A stretch of 64,000 bases of DNA. Origin: Muribaculaceae bacterium (GTDB taxonomy: Bacteria; Bacteroidota; Bacteroidia; Bacteroidales; Muribaculaceae). Of this stretch, positions 8,205 through 17,412 are shown in pieces (positions within the stretch are counted from its first letter, which is position 1; every line of letters begins with the position of its first letter). The stretch is from positions 58,730 to 122,729 of the forward strand of contig JAIDDJ010000027.1 in NCBI GenBank assembly GCA_029055345.1, given 5' to 3'. Both the position numbers and the translations under genes were made by a program. Under the pieces are notes generated by a model. The model ran no database searches and was not told the origin of the DNA. It saw only the letters and a list, made by a program, of their open reading frames with translations.

Positions 8205-11117
8205 TCAAAGCGTTGCCAGATAATCCTCAAGTTCCATAGGAGTCATAAGCAAAACCCTGGGTTTTCCTCCCTGAGCCGGACCTACGATTCCCGCCTTTTC
8301 AAGCTGGTCCATGATTCGGCCGGCTCTGTTAAATCCTATCTCGAAATGGCGTTGCACAGCCGAAGTGGATGCTTTTCCGGTCTTGACTATAGCACGAGCT
8401 ACTTCCACAAACAATGCATCCCTGTCACCTACCGGACCATTCTGCGACTCCCCGAGACTATCGCCGTTATCTATATTCGGTTCCGGTAATAGATATACCC
8501 CTTGTGGGTATGGTTGATGCTCTATATATTCGCAAATTGCAGCCACTTCAGGTGTATCTATGAAGGCACATTGCACACGTACCATTTCAGAATTATTGAA
8601 AATCAGCATATCGCCTCGGCCTATTAGCTGCTGAGCCCCCGGAGTATCAAGAATCGTCTTGGAGTCGACCCCTGAAGTAACCTTAAAGGATATTCGGGCA
8701 GGGAAATTCGCCTTGATAATACCTGTAATTACATTGGTAGAAGGTCGCTGCGTCGCTATGATGACGTGCATTCCCACGGCTCGCGCTTTCTGGGCAAGAC
8801 GCGCGATGGGCATCTCAACGTTATTGCCGAGCACCATTTTCAAATCACCGAACTCATCTACCACTACCACTATGTAGGGAAGGAACCGATGACCTTTGCC
8901 CGGATTAAGCACACCCTCCCTTATCTTCCGGTTATATTCTTCGATATTGCGCGTTTCTGCCGCTTTCAGAAGGCTGTAGCGCTGCTCCATCTCGATACAT
9001 AAAGAATTCAGGGTTGCCTCCACCTTCGACATCTCCGTGATGACCGGCTCTTCTTCCTCTCCGGGAATCGATGCAAGATAATAGTTCTTTAGCTTGTTAT
9101 ACAGGCTGAACTCTACTTGCTTCGGGTCAATCATCACAAATTTAAGTTCATGCGGTGCTTTGCAATAAAGCAACGATGCTATGATAGCATTCAAACCTAC
9201 CGATTTACCCTGACCGGTTGCTCCTGCCACAAGCAAATGGGGCATTTTGGCAAGATCAGCGATATACACATCATTTGAAATAGTGGAACCAAGCGCAACC
9301 GGCAATTCATACCGCGAATTCTGATATTTGTTGGAATTGATGATGGTGCGCATCGATACTGTCTGCTTGTCCTTGTTGGCGACCTCGATTCCGACTGTAC
9401 CTTTCCCCGGAATCGGAGCGATGATTCGAACGCCGGTTGCCGACAGACTCAACGCTATATCATCTACAAGACTCCTGATTTTGGCAATCTTTACACCGGT
9501 ATCAGGCACTATTTCATAAAGTGTTACTGTGGGACCCACAGTCGCTTCTATCTGGGTAATCGGAATCCCGAAATCAAGCAACGTCTTCTCAATCTTGCGT
9601 TTGTTTTCAGCTTGCTCCTCTACGTCAACGCTTACTTTGGTAACGCCCTGACGAAGCAAATCGAACGGTGGGAACTTATAACGCTGCTCTTCATAATGCA
9701 CAATATCGGGCTTGAATCTCGAATTTCCGCTTTGGCCTATGGAATTCACATTGACCACCATTGATTCCTGCTTTTCTTCTTCGGTGGAGGTGTCCTCGGC
9801 AGCTCCTGACGACTTTTCCGCATTTCTATCGCCGGGATTAGCATCCGGATTATCTTCATCTGAAGAAGCTGACGCATCCGGAATTATTTCATCCCCCACT
9901 TTCTCCCCTTCTAAATAGTCATCCTCTCTTTCATATAAATGATTGTCAAGAGGTTTCATGATATCTTCAGGCATGCGGTTATCTGCAGGATTCTGACTCT
10001 CATCTGAATCTGTCCCTATAGTAGGCTCTTTATACTCCGTGACCCTTGTGTCAATATCTTCTGTGACATTTGTATCAATTCCCTTTGACGTCAATTCTCC
10101 GGAAATTGAAGTATCGGAGTTATCCCTCAGTGCAAGTCCGGGAACAGGTTCTTCATCCTCCGGCAATTCATAAATACCGGCATCAGTAGTCGAAAACTCA
10201 AGATGCTCATCCTCGTTATCATATATCGAAACTGTACTCTCCCCATCTGTCTCTCCGGCTGCTCTCAATTCGTCCTGTTCGGTCTGCTCCTGAACGCGTC
10301 GCAACTCTTCCTCACGGGCGAGACGGGCAGCCTTCTCTTCTGCAGCAATTTTTCGCTTGAGATCATGCTTGCGTTTAGTCCGTATAATCCAGTTCACCAA
10401 ATCTCGAAGACAAATCACAATAAAGAGCGCGAGCATAAATATGCTCAACAATACCGCCCCGATGCTTCCGATGAAATGAATGATGAACTCATTTACATAC
10501 GTGCCGTGATATCCTCCCCAGTTCACCGGTGTATGCACACTATAAGTGATAAGTCCGATTATTAGCGACACGGTGATCAACGCCACCAGACACTTGATGG
10601 TAAATGAGAGGGTATTGAATTTTGGCCGTCCAACCAATATTTTCAAGGATATGGCTCCGGTCCAAATGATTATTACGAGTGCCCCGAGACCGAACCCTTC
10701 GTTTATTAGAAATTCAGCAAGACGTGCTCCACCTTCTCCCCCGGCATTGGCGATATCTTTGGCCTCTCCTATGGAGGTCGCTAATTTTGACTGATCAAGT
10801 ATGCAGGTATTGAAATAACTAACGAAGGAGACCGCAAGATATATCGTGATGCACCCCATGAAGATGCCCCAAAGTATACGTGCATACGGACTTCTGAACC
10901 AATCTACAGTCTTTCTGAACAAGGATTCTTTTGCAACGGAGTTTTTCTCCTTTTCGACAGTTTTATTTTCCTTTTTCGGACGTTGCTTCGTTGGCTTTTG
11001 TTTGGAAGGCCTCTGTCGGCGTTCAGGAACTTTCTTTTCTTCCTGAACTGCGGTTTCCAACGGAAGTGATTCTTCGGTGTAATTTATTTCGGGATTATAA
11101 TTATCGTACTTCGGCAT
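8205..11117 (-). CDS. ftsK: DNA translocase FtsK/SpoIIIE
   Basis: 4-TM N-terminus, long acidic linker, motor domain LLVAGATGQGKSVGLN and VVVDEFGDLKM, C-terminal gamma winged helix. Start trimmed from 11177. Confidence 0.95.
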   Translation of the reverse strand: MPKYDNYNPEINYTEESLPLETAVQEEKKVPERRQRPSKQKPTKQRPKKENKTVEKEKNSVAKESLFRKTVDWFRSPYARILWGIFMGCITIYLAVSFVSYFNTCILDQSKLATSIGEAKDIANAGGEGGARLAEFLINEGFGLGALVIIIWTGAISLKILVGRPKFNTLSFTIKCLVALITVSLIIGLITYSVHTPVNWGGYHGTYVNEFIIHFIGSIGAVLLSIFMLALFIVICLRDLVNWIIRTKRKHDLKRKIAAEEKAARLAREEELRRVQEQTEQDELRAAGETDGESTVSIYDNEDEHLEFSTTDAGIYELPEDEEPVPGLALRDNSDTSISGELTSKGIDTNVTEDIDTRVTEYKEPTIGTDSDESQNPADNRMPEDIMKPLDNHLYEREDDYLEGEKVGDEIIPDASASSDEDNPDANPGDRNAEKSSGAAEDTSTEEEKQESMVVNVNSIGQSGNSRFKPDIVHYEEQRYKFPPFDLLRQGVTKVSVDVEEQAENKRKIEKTLLDFGIPITQIEATVGPTVTLYEIVPDTGVKIAKIRSLVDDIALSLSATGVRIIAPIPGKGTVGIEVANKDKQTVSMRTIINSNKYQNSRYELPVALGSTISNDVYIADLAKMPHLLVAGATGQGKSVGLNAIIASLLYCKAPHELKFVMIDPKQVEFSLYNKLKNYYLASIPGEEEEPVITEMSKVEATLNSLCIEMEQRYSLLKAAETRNIEEYNRKIREGVLNPGKGHRFLPYIVVVVDEFGDLKMVLGNNVEMPIARLAQKARAVGMHVIIATQRPSTNVITGIIKANFPARISFKVTSGVDSKTILDTPGAQQLIGRGDMLIFNNSEMVRVQCAFIDTPEVAAICEYIEHQPYPQGVYLLPEPNIDNGDSLGESQNGPVGDRDALFVEVARAIVKTGKASTSAVQRHFEIGFNRAGRIMDQLEKAGIVGPAQGGKPRVLLMTPMELEDYLATL

Positions 11118-11277
11118 ATGATGCTGGTGAGGGTTACAATTTACAACTGCAAATTTAAAAAAAAACTCTGAATTCATCGGTAAAATCTGCGATGAAATTC
11201 AATATTTCTTCCTGATATACTTTCTATAAATTTTCTCACAAGATCTTTATTCTTTAATTTGAAAATTTATCAAATTG

Positions 11278-11310
11278 AAGACCCTCCGATTGACGTAATC
11301 GAAAGGTCTT
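11278..11310 (-). terminator. hairpin downstream of the L,D-transpeptidase gene
   Basis: AAGACCCTCCGATT-GACGT-AATCGAAAGGTCTT; the stem pairs fully, with G-U pairs, only on the minus-strand RNA. No strong U-tract. Confidence 0.5.
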
Positions 11311-11384
11311 AAATTAAAAGCATTTTTATGTCTGCACATACATTCTGAATTCAGCAGCACTGCATAATTTCATAATGTGTTATT

Positions 11385-12404
11385 TTAATTTCGATTCGAC
11401 TCGCGCACTGAATCAACAGGGAGCTCTCCCTTGGTCTCTTCTGACTCTTTGACTTCTGCGTTATCCGGATTTCCGGGCCCGCGGACCTCTATGGAATCTG
11501 TTTTTGCTGTTGTAGTAACTGTATCCTTGGGTGCATTCGGATCGAACTTTTCGGGATTGACCTTCAAAGCTTTTTCAGCTTCCGACATAGCATATTTTTC
11601 TGCAGTGGGGAAATAAGCGATATCATAGCCCTCTTCGCGGTTGACTGCCCTGTCACGTTTGCCCGGAAGCACGATTACAGGCATACCACGTTCCACAAGA
11701 TCGAAGAGTTCCATTATATTCTCATTTGTGATTCTTATGCATCCATGGCTTACCCTGTGTCCTATCGACCATGGGGAACCGGTGCCATGAATACCTATCT
11801 GCATCGATATCGGGGTTCGGATACGCAGAAACCGAGGACCAAACTGACCTTTCTTTTTAGATGTGTGTCCGTCATCGTCAGTAAATAGCCAATCTGTGCT
11901 GTCATATTTGCCTTCGATTGAAAAGAATCCCTCCGGTGTGCGGGAATCGGCTTTCATATGCTTGGTACCATAATTCTTGGCGCAAGCCATCCCATATTCT
12001 TTAAGGGTTTGCCCATATTTATCATAAAGCAACACTCTCATACTTGCTTTGTCTACGACAATGAATGATGAATATGTCTCCAACTCAGATAGCAACTTGT
12101 TAGCATATTTTGGCGCGAACCTTGCCATGACGGGAATTATACCCCCGTTATATAAAGCTGCATCGGGCTTATTCCGAATGAATTCAAGAATTTCATTAGT
12201 CCCGGTAAAGGAATAATTAACTTTTGGTTCTTCAACCGGTTCTTCCACCACTATTAATGAATCAATTGAATCAACCTGGATGGATTGCATGAGCGAGTCG
12301 GAATCTGATTCCGATGACGAACCCTTACCCGCACACGAGGTGAAGAGCGATGGAATGGAGCTGAACGCCATGACCGTCAGTACGCATCCTATTGTTATTT
12401 TCAT
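11385..12404 (-). CDS. L,D-transpeptidase (YkuD domain) lipoprotein
   Basis: HGTGSPWSIGHRVSHGCIRITNENIMELFDLV (HxxG...SHGCIR catalytic motif); lipobox-like LFTSCAGKGSSSE. Confidence 0.93.
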   Translation of the reverse strand: MKITIGCVLTVMAFSSIPSLFTSCAGKGSSSESDSDSLMQSIQVDSIDSLIVVEEPVEEPKVNYSFTGTNEILEFIRNKPDAALYNGGIIPVMARFAPKYANKLLSELETYSSFIVVDKASMRVLLYDKYGQTLKEYGMACAKNYGTKHMKADSRTPEGFFSIEGKYDSTDWLFTDDDGHTSKKKGQFGPRFLRIRTPISMQIGIHGTGSPWSIGHRVSHGCIRITNENIMELFDLVERGMPVIVLPGKRDRAVNREEGYDIAYFPTAEKYAMSEAEKALKVNPEKFDPNAPKDTVTTTAKTDSIEVRGPGNPDNAEVKESEETKGELPVDSVRESNRN

Positions 12405-12414
12405 TCTTAAAAAT

Positions 12415-12430
12415 TTGTAAGTGCTTACAA
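12415..12430. promoter_or_regulatory. inverted repeat TTGTAAG-TG-CTTACAA between predicted TSS and start codon
   Basis: 7-bp perfect arms, 2-nt spacer, ends about 8 nt before the predicted -7 box. Confidence 0.45.
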
Positions 12431-12437
12431 GAAATCA

Positions 12438-12469
12438 CAAAATTATAAAAAAATGCTGAACTATTCAAA
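12438..12469 (-). promoter_or_regulatory. Bacteroidetes-type promoter for the L,D-transpeptidase
   Basis: Minus strand: TTTG-N20-TAATTTTG. Confidence 0.6.
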
Positions 12470-12600
12470 TTCTTTCCATAAGCATTGATGATTCATAGGC
12501 ATAGGCAATTAGCGTATACAGCAATTAAAATTTTGTTGCATGCGTACTTTATTAGCGTATCGCTTCAAAATCGCTCAGATATATTTCTGACAATCGCATA

Positions 12601-12637
12601 AAAAAGGAGAAGGACTTTTCAGACCCTCTCCCTTTTC
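12601..12637 (-). terminator. intrinsic terminator of the GH13 amylase gene
   Basis: Minus strand: AAAAGGGAGAGGG...CCTTCTCCTTTTTT stem with G-U pairs and U-tract. Confidence 0.75.
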
Positions 12638-12654
12638 TTTCATTTATATTGTCC

Positions 12655-15600
12655 TTATCGAATCACTTCCTTGGTTACTTTATTACCACGGCGAACGATA
12701 TAAACACCTGCTTCGGGATTGTCTACTTTCACACCCTGAAGTGTGAAATATTCAGGTGCGCCATCTACAGCATCAGCAATATTAATTGAATTGTTTAATC
12801 CGGTGCCGGTTCCGATTTTACCAATCCTTGCCGGGCTATATTTCAAGATATCCTCATCTTCTTTTTCCATAGAAGAGCTATCATCCTGGGAATATGGTTC
12901 GGAAGCTTTATCGAAGAACTCCGGATCGTAAGGCGTTCCACCTATGCCTGAACTGCCATATACATCAATATACTGCACTCCGATACCGGTATTTTCAATA
13001 TAATCCTTAGAGATACCGAGCATGCTAAGTGGGAACTTAAATTCGTAGAATGTATGTGCCGAATCTGCAACATCACCGCGCATATCTACCCAACCGGTAT
13101 TGCCGGTAAGAGGTTCAGGAGTAGCACCCCACACGAGAGGCTGCGCCCAAATCTTATCTATCGAAGGGAGAAGGCCATCGGCATAACCGTAAGATACCGT
13201 AGAGGCTTTGCAATATTGTGCATCGTAAGAGGCATGGCCGTCAGGAGTCGGAACGAAGAATCCGGGAGTGCCGACACCGGGCTTTGTGGAACCAATCCAC
13301 ATGGCATCTACGCCGTTATCGAACTTGATACCGGGATCTCCTTCCTTATTCCAGATGGCATATGCGCCGTTGATATAACCATCGAATTTTGAATCCGGGT
13401 CAAGGTCGAACGCCCAAACCAGACGGCCATCCATATTATAAGGCTTCGACTCGCCGGGCTGCTTGCCTTCTCCACCTGCATCCCATATGCCGTAGACGAA
13501 CTGCACACCGAGATAGAGGTTCTGGTCATCGTATGAAGCATAGATTGCATAGGAGTCGATTACGGGACGCTCGTGAAGACCTCTGAATGCCATGCAGACA
13601 TCACGACCTACGCCCTGGGCGATAAGATCTTGATCGGTCCAGTTGGTAAGCGCCGTTGTCGACTTGGCTTCGGTGAACGACATGTTGACAGTCCGGTTTC
13701 TTCCCACTTTCTGGTCAGGATTTACCTTATAATAATCCGTGATGAGATTCTGTCCGGGTGCCGGAGGATTCGGATTGTCACCTTTCTTGGTATATTTGAA
13801 AGTCTGCTCATTCTTACCGCCGGCGCTGGTTACTGCCAGCGTTTTTAGCGTAGTGGTTGATTCAAATACCAGCGGTGATGTATACTTCGTGGACGATGTG
13901 GTAGGAGTCGAACCGTTGACAGTATAATAAATTGTAGCTGCCGGGGTCACTGAAAGTGTGACGGTCACACTGTTCTGGAAATATGTGCCGGATGCAGGAT
14001 TGGCTGTCACTACCGGCTTCTCAGGCTGCGGACCATCATTGTACTCTCCTTCATCTGTTACGGCACCTTTGCCACCGTTGCCCTTATAGATATGATTGTT
14101 AATCGGGGCATGCTTATAATCTGCAGTCTGGTCTCCGCTTCCATTGTGGAATAGCATTCCGTCTAATCCGGATGGATTGGATGGGAAGGTATATTTCCAT
14201 ACGTGATCATTCACCTTGGTCAAGGATTCGCCGGGCCATGTAGTCGACGGAGTTGACCAATAATGAATTTTGACTTCTGTCCAGTTGGTGTTGGAATTAT
14301 CATAGTAGATTGTGACATTCGCTGGGTCCGGATCAGGATCAGGGTCCGGATCAGGGTCAGGACCTGGGCCGGGGCCGGGAGTATCGCCACCGGCTGTTCC
14401 GAGCAAAGTTCCGCTGCAATCATAGATGCCACCTTTCTTATATGTCAGGTCACCGGTCTTGCCGTTGTCTCCTCCAGGATTTAAAATTATTTGTGTGGGT
14501 TCCGACTTTCCTGCCGGCACTTCCCATTTCCAATATGTATCATTGTATTTTGTCAGTTTGTCACCGGGCCATGTGCCACTCGCATTGCAATTTGAAGTAG
14601 TGTTCCAAGCCCAGATGTATGGCTGGGACCAATTGGCAGTGTTTTTCAGATAAACGCCATTGATTGCAGGCAGATTATCATTATTTGGGTCCGGATCCGG
14701 GTCTGGATCGGGGTCTGGATCGGGATTAGGTGTGGTACCATCCTTGATAAGGACTGCAATACCGCTGGACCCTACATTACCTGATATAGTCGAGGCTGTC
14801 ACTGTAAAGGTATTTCCTGACACTTTATCCTTATATGTACCCGCCGGACAGTAGCCTCCTCCGTTAGTTACGGAAACATTACCGCTACCCTTCATCACGA
14901 TAACCGCACCGCCACCCTCTCTTGTGATCGAGCATGCGTTGCCGTTACTTTCAAACCAATCTTTTTTACCGGTCATCAGATTGCGGAACTTGTTGACCTC
15001 GACAATATGCTTATTCTTATAAGCCAAACTTCCTTTGCCTATCTTAATATTGCTAAAACCCTTTGTATTTGGACGGGCGAGGTAAAGAGCAGTAGCTCCG
15101 TTGCGGCAGGCATAGGCTGCATATGCGCGGTCAATGACACTTTGGTCAACATTCTGCGACCATTCGTCATTCGAATAAGTATCATGGCTCTCTCCCCAGT
15201 ACACGAGTTTAGTATCGGATACACCCTGATTTACTGCCCATGCACCTCCATATCCTCCCGGAATACCACCATTTTCACGGGCCGCATAATTACAATACTG
15301 ATTGTCGGTCACCGACATATAAGTGGTGTATTCTTTAATAATGGATGGATTGGGTCCGGGATTGTCAAGGATTTCGCCATAATGGTATACTCCCGGAACT
15401 GAAGTTACGGTCGACCAGAATGCGCAATTCTCTGAAGGTAAGCCGATATGCTTCGCAGCATCCCAACGGATACCCTTGACTCCGAGACTCTTCAATTTTT
15501 CAACATATGCCTTTCCACGCTGGCAAACTTCCGATAATTCGGAATTGACATCGCCATAGTCACCAAGCTGACCATGCGTGATGGAATAGCGGTCGCCATA

Positions 15601-16044
15601 ATTGATGCCGCCAAGCCAGCGGACACGCCCGTTTGCATCCCACCATGTGTCATGATAGCCTGAAGTCTTGTCTACATGATTCGCAACTACATCGACGATC
15701 ACCTTGATACCGTAACCGGCCGCTGCCTCACATAGATCTTTGAGATCCTGCTCCGTACAGTAAGATGAGGATTTGAAGGCCAGATCATAAGGCCTGTAGA
15801 GATCATGCCATGAGGATCCTGTCCTAATGTCAGGTCTTTGAAGCGGCGACATCTGCACGGAGCCGAAACCGGCTGCCGCGATGTTAGGCAATTCAGCCTT
15901 AATCTCTTTTGCCGTCCAGTTGAAACAATGAAGTATGTTTCCCTTCTGGATGTCGGCCGGCAACCCATAATCGGCTGCCTGCGCTGTTCCTGCGACGGCG
16001 AATAAGGCCATTAACGAGAACAGACTCTTTTTGAAGATTTTCAT
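12655..16044 (-). CDS. secreted multidomain GH13 alpha-amylase with two starch-binding-like modules, CHB_HEX_C-like domain, DOMON/CBM9-like region and C-terminal sorting-like tail
   Basis: Signal peptide MKIFKKSLFSLMALFAVAGTAQA; GH13 motifs VIVDVVANH, GIRWDAAKHI, YWGESHDT; (DP)n linkers; tail EYFTLQGVKVDNPEAGVYIVRRGNKVTKEVIR. Confidence 0.92.
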   Translation of the reverse strand: MKIFKKSLFSLMALFAVAGTAQAADYGLPADIQKGNILHCFNWTAKEIKAELPNIAAAGFGSVQMSPLQRPDIRTGSSWHDLYRPYDLAFKSSSYCTEQDLKDLCEAAAGYGIKVIVDVVANHVDKTSGYHDTWWDANGRVRWLGGINYGDRYSITHGQLGDYGDVNSELSEVCQRGKAYVEKLKSLGVKGIRWDAAKHIGLPSENCAFWSTVTSVPGVYHYGEILDNPGPNPSIIKEYTTYMSVTDNQYCNYAARENGGIPGGYGGAWAVNQGVSDTKLVYWGESHDTYSNDEWSQNVDQSVIDRAYAAYACRNGATALYLARPNTKGFSNIKIGKGSLAYKNKHIVEVNKFRNLMTGKKDWFESNGNACSITREGGGAVIVMKGSGNVSVTNGGGYCPAGTYKDKVSGNTFTVTASTISGNVGSSGIAVLIKDGTTPNPDPDPDPDPDPDPNNDNLPAINGVYLKNTANWSQPYIWAWNTTSNCNASGTWPGDKLTKYNDTYWKWEVPAGKSEPTQIILNPGGDNGKTGDLTYKKGGIYDCSGTLLGTAGGDTPGPGPGPDPDPDPDPDPDPANVTIYYDNSNTNWTEVKIHYWSTPSTTWPGESLTKVNDHVWKYTFPSNPSGLDGMLFHNGSGDQTADYKHAPINNHIYKGNGGKGAVTDEGEYNDGPQPEKPVVTANPASGTYFQNSVTVTLSVTPAATIYYTVNGSTPTTSSTKYTSPLVFESTTTLKTLAVTSAGGKNEQTFKYTKKGDNPNPPAPGQNLITDYYKVNPDQKVGRNRTVNMSFTEAKSTTALTNWTDQDLIAQGVGRDVCMAFRGLHERPVIDSYAIYASYDDQNLYLGVQFVYGIWDAGGEGKQPGESKPYNMDGRLVWAFDLDPDSKFDGYINGAYAIWNKEGDPGIKFDNGVDAMWIGSTKPGVGTPGFFVPTPDGHASYDAQYCKASTVSYGYADGLLPSIDKIWAQPLVWGATPEPLTGNTGWVDMRGDVADSAHTFYEFKFPLSMLGISKDYIENTGIGVQYIDVYGSSGIGGTPYDPEFFDKASEPYSQDDSSSMEKEDEDILKYSPARIGKIGTGTGLNNSINIADAVDGAPEYFTLQGVKVDNPEAGVYIVRRGNKVTKEVIR
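14322..14735 (-). repeat. two Asp-Pro repeat linkers (14322-14390 and 14681-14735) flanking one starch-binding-like module
   Basis: Protein TPNPDPDPDPDPDPDPNNDN and GPGPGPDPDPDPDPDPDPANV; 6-nt periodic GGATCCGG-like DNA. Confidence 0.8.
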
Positions 16045-16451
16045 GATGTAACTGAATATATGAAATAAAGTTTTAGTTTGTCCTTGTGTTATTAATCAGA
16101 GAGATGATATACTATGTTTTCAGACGATTTTAGGTTAAGCTGAATTTAAGGCCAACTCCGGCAGAAAGAAACAGAAACAAAGCCCTATCCTTTCAATTTG
16201 CAAAATTACTATTTATGCTCAAAATTTACAAATTATGTAACATCCAATTTCAAAAATATTTAAGATTTTTTAACTTTGGATTATCAAACTGATATATCCT
16301 TACAAAAAAAGATGGGTAAGGTAAAATAAAATAGGGTTAAATTTGTTATAAAGTAGAAGCGAAAAACCGACTATAATAAATCACCTACTTTTTGTGGTTG
16401 ATATTGTACTATCCTGTGCATACAGGAGGCATAGAAAGGTTAGATAATAAG

Positions 16452-17312
16452 ATGAGACAACTAAAGATAACAAAATCAATCACCAACCGCGAAAGCGCGT
16501 CGCTCGACAAGTATCTGCAGGAAATAGGCCGCGAGGAGCTGATCTCCGTCAGTGAGGAGGTAGAATTAGCCCAGCGAATAAAGAAAGGAGACCGTGCAGC
16601 GCTCGAGAAACTTACAAAAGCCAATTTGCGTTTCGTGGTATCAGTGGCAAAACAGTATCAGAACCAAGGCCTCAGTCTTCCCGACTTAATCAATGAAGGT
16701 AATCTTGGTCTTATCCGTGCGGCTCAGAAATTTGACGAGACGCGTGGTTTCAAATTCATTTCCTACGCCGTCTGGTGGATTCGCCAGTCGATTCTGCAGG
16801 CCCTTGCCGAGCAGTCGAGAATTGTGAGACTTCCACTCAATCAGGTTGGCTCGCTCAATAAAATCACTAAGGAAATGTCGCGATTCGAGCAGGAAAACGA
16901 GCGCCGCCCCAGCACCGAGGAACTTGCCGAGCGCCTTGACATGCCTGTCGATAAGATTTCCGACACGATTCAGGTTTCCGGCCGCCATATTTCCGTGGAT
17001 GCACCATTTGTGGAAGGCGAGGACAATTCTTTGCTTGACGTGCTCAATAATGATGACAGCCCGATGGCGGACGCAAATCTTAATCAGGAATCTCTTTCTA
17101 AGGAAGTGGACCGGGCGCTTAAGCAATTATATGACCGCGAGCGCGATATTTTGAAAATGTTCTTTGGAATCGGTTGTCAGGAAATGACTCTCGAAGAAAT
17201 TGGAGCAAAATTTGATCTTACACGCGAACGTGTCCGCCAGATCAAGGAGAAAGCTATCCGCCGGCTTAAAGGCCAGAAGAGTAAGCTTCTCAAAAGTTAC
17301 CTCGGCGAATAA
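16452..17312 (+). CDS. rpoD: primary sigma-70 factor of short Bacteroidetes type (lacks region 1.1)
   Basis: [32 protein letters not shown]...[35 protein letters not shown]...[27 protein letters not shown]. Start trimmed from 16392. Confidence 0.95.
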   Translation: MRQLKITKSITNRESASLDKYLQEIGREELISVSEEVELAQRIKKGDRAALEKLTKANLRFVVSVAKQYQNQGLSLPDLINEGNLGLIRAAQKFDETRGFKFISYAVWWIRQSILQALAEQSRIVRLPLNQVGSLNKITKEMSRFEQENERRPSTEELAERLDMPVDKISDTIQVSGRHISVDAPFVEGEDNSLLDVLNNDDSPMADANLNQESLSKEVDRALKQLYDRERDILKMFFGIGCQEMTLEEIGAKFDLTRERVRQIKEKAIRRLKGQKSKLLKSYLGE

Positions 17313-17348
17313 CCAAGGATACCCCTTAGCAATAATATTGAAAACTAT

Positions 17349-17400
17349 AACCCATGGATAAGATTATACTTGCTTGATAGTCTTTACCATGGGTTTATTA
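17349..17400 (+). terminator. rpoD terminator hairpin
   Basis: AACCCATGG ... CCATGGGTT followed by TATTAT. Confidence 0.65.
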
Positions 17401-17412
17401 TCATAAAAAAGT

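Noticed and set aside
7791-8489. 232-aa plus-strand ORF spanning lolA and the 3' end of ftsK
   Set aside because: Runs antisense across two well-supported genes; no domain signal.
12508-12561. Repeated ATTAGCGTAT between the amylase and L,D-transpeptidase genes
   Set aside because: Only two short 10-bp matches 43 bp apart in AT-rich DNA; too weak to support as an element.
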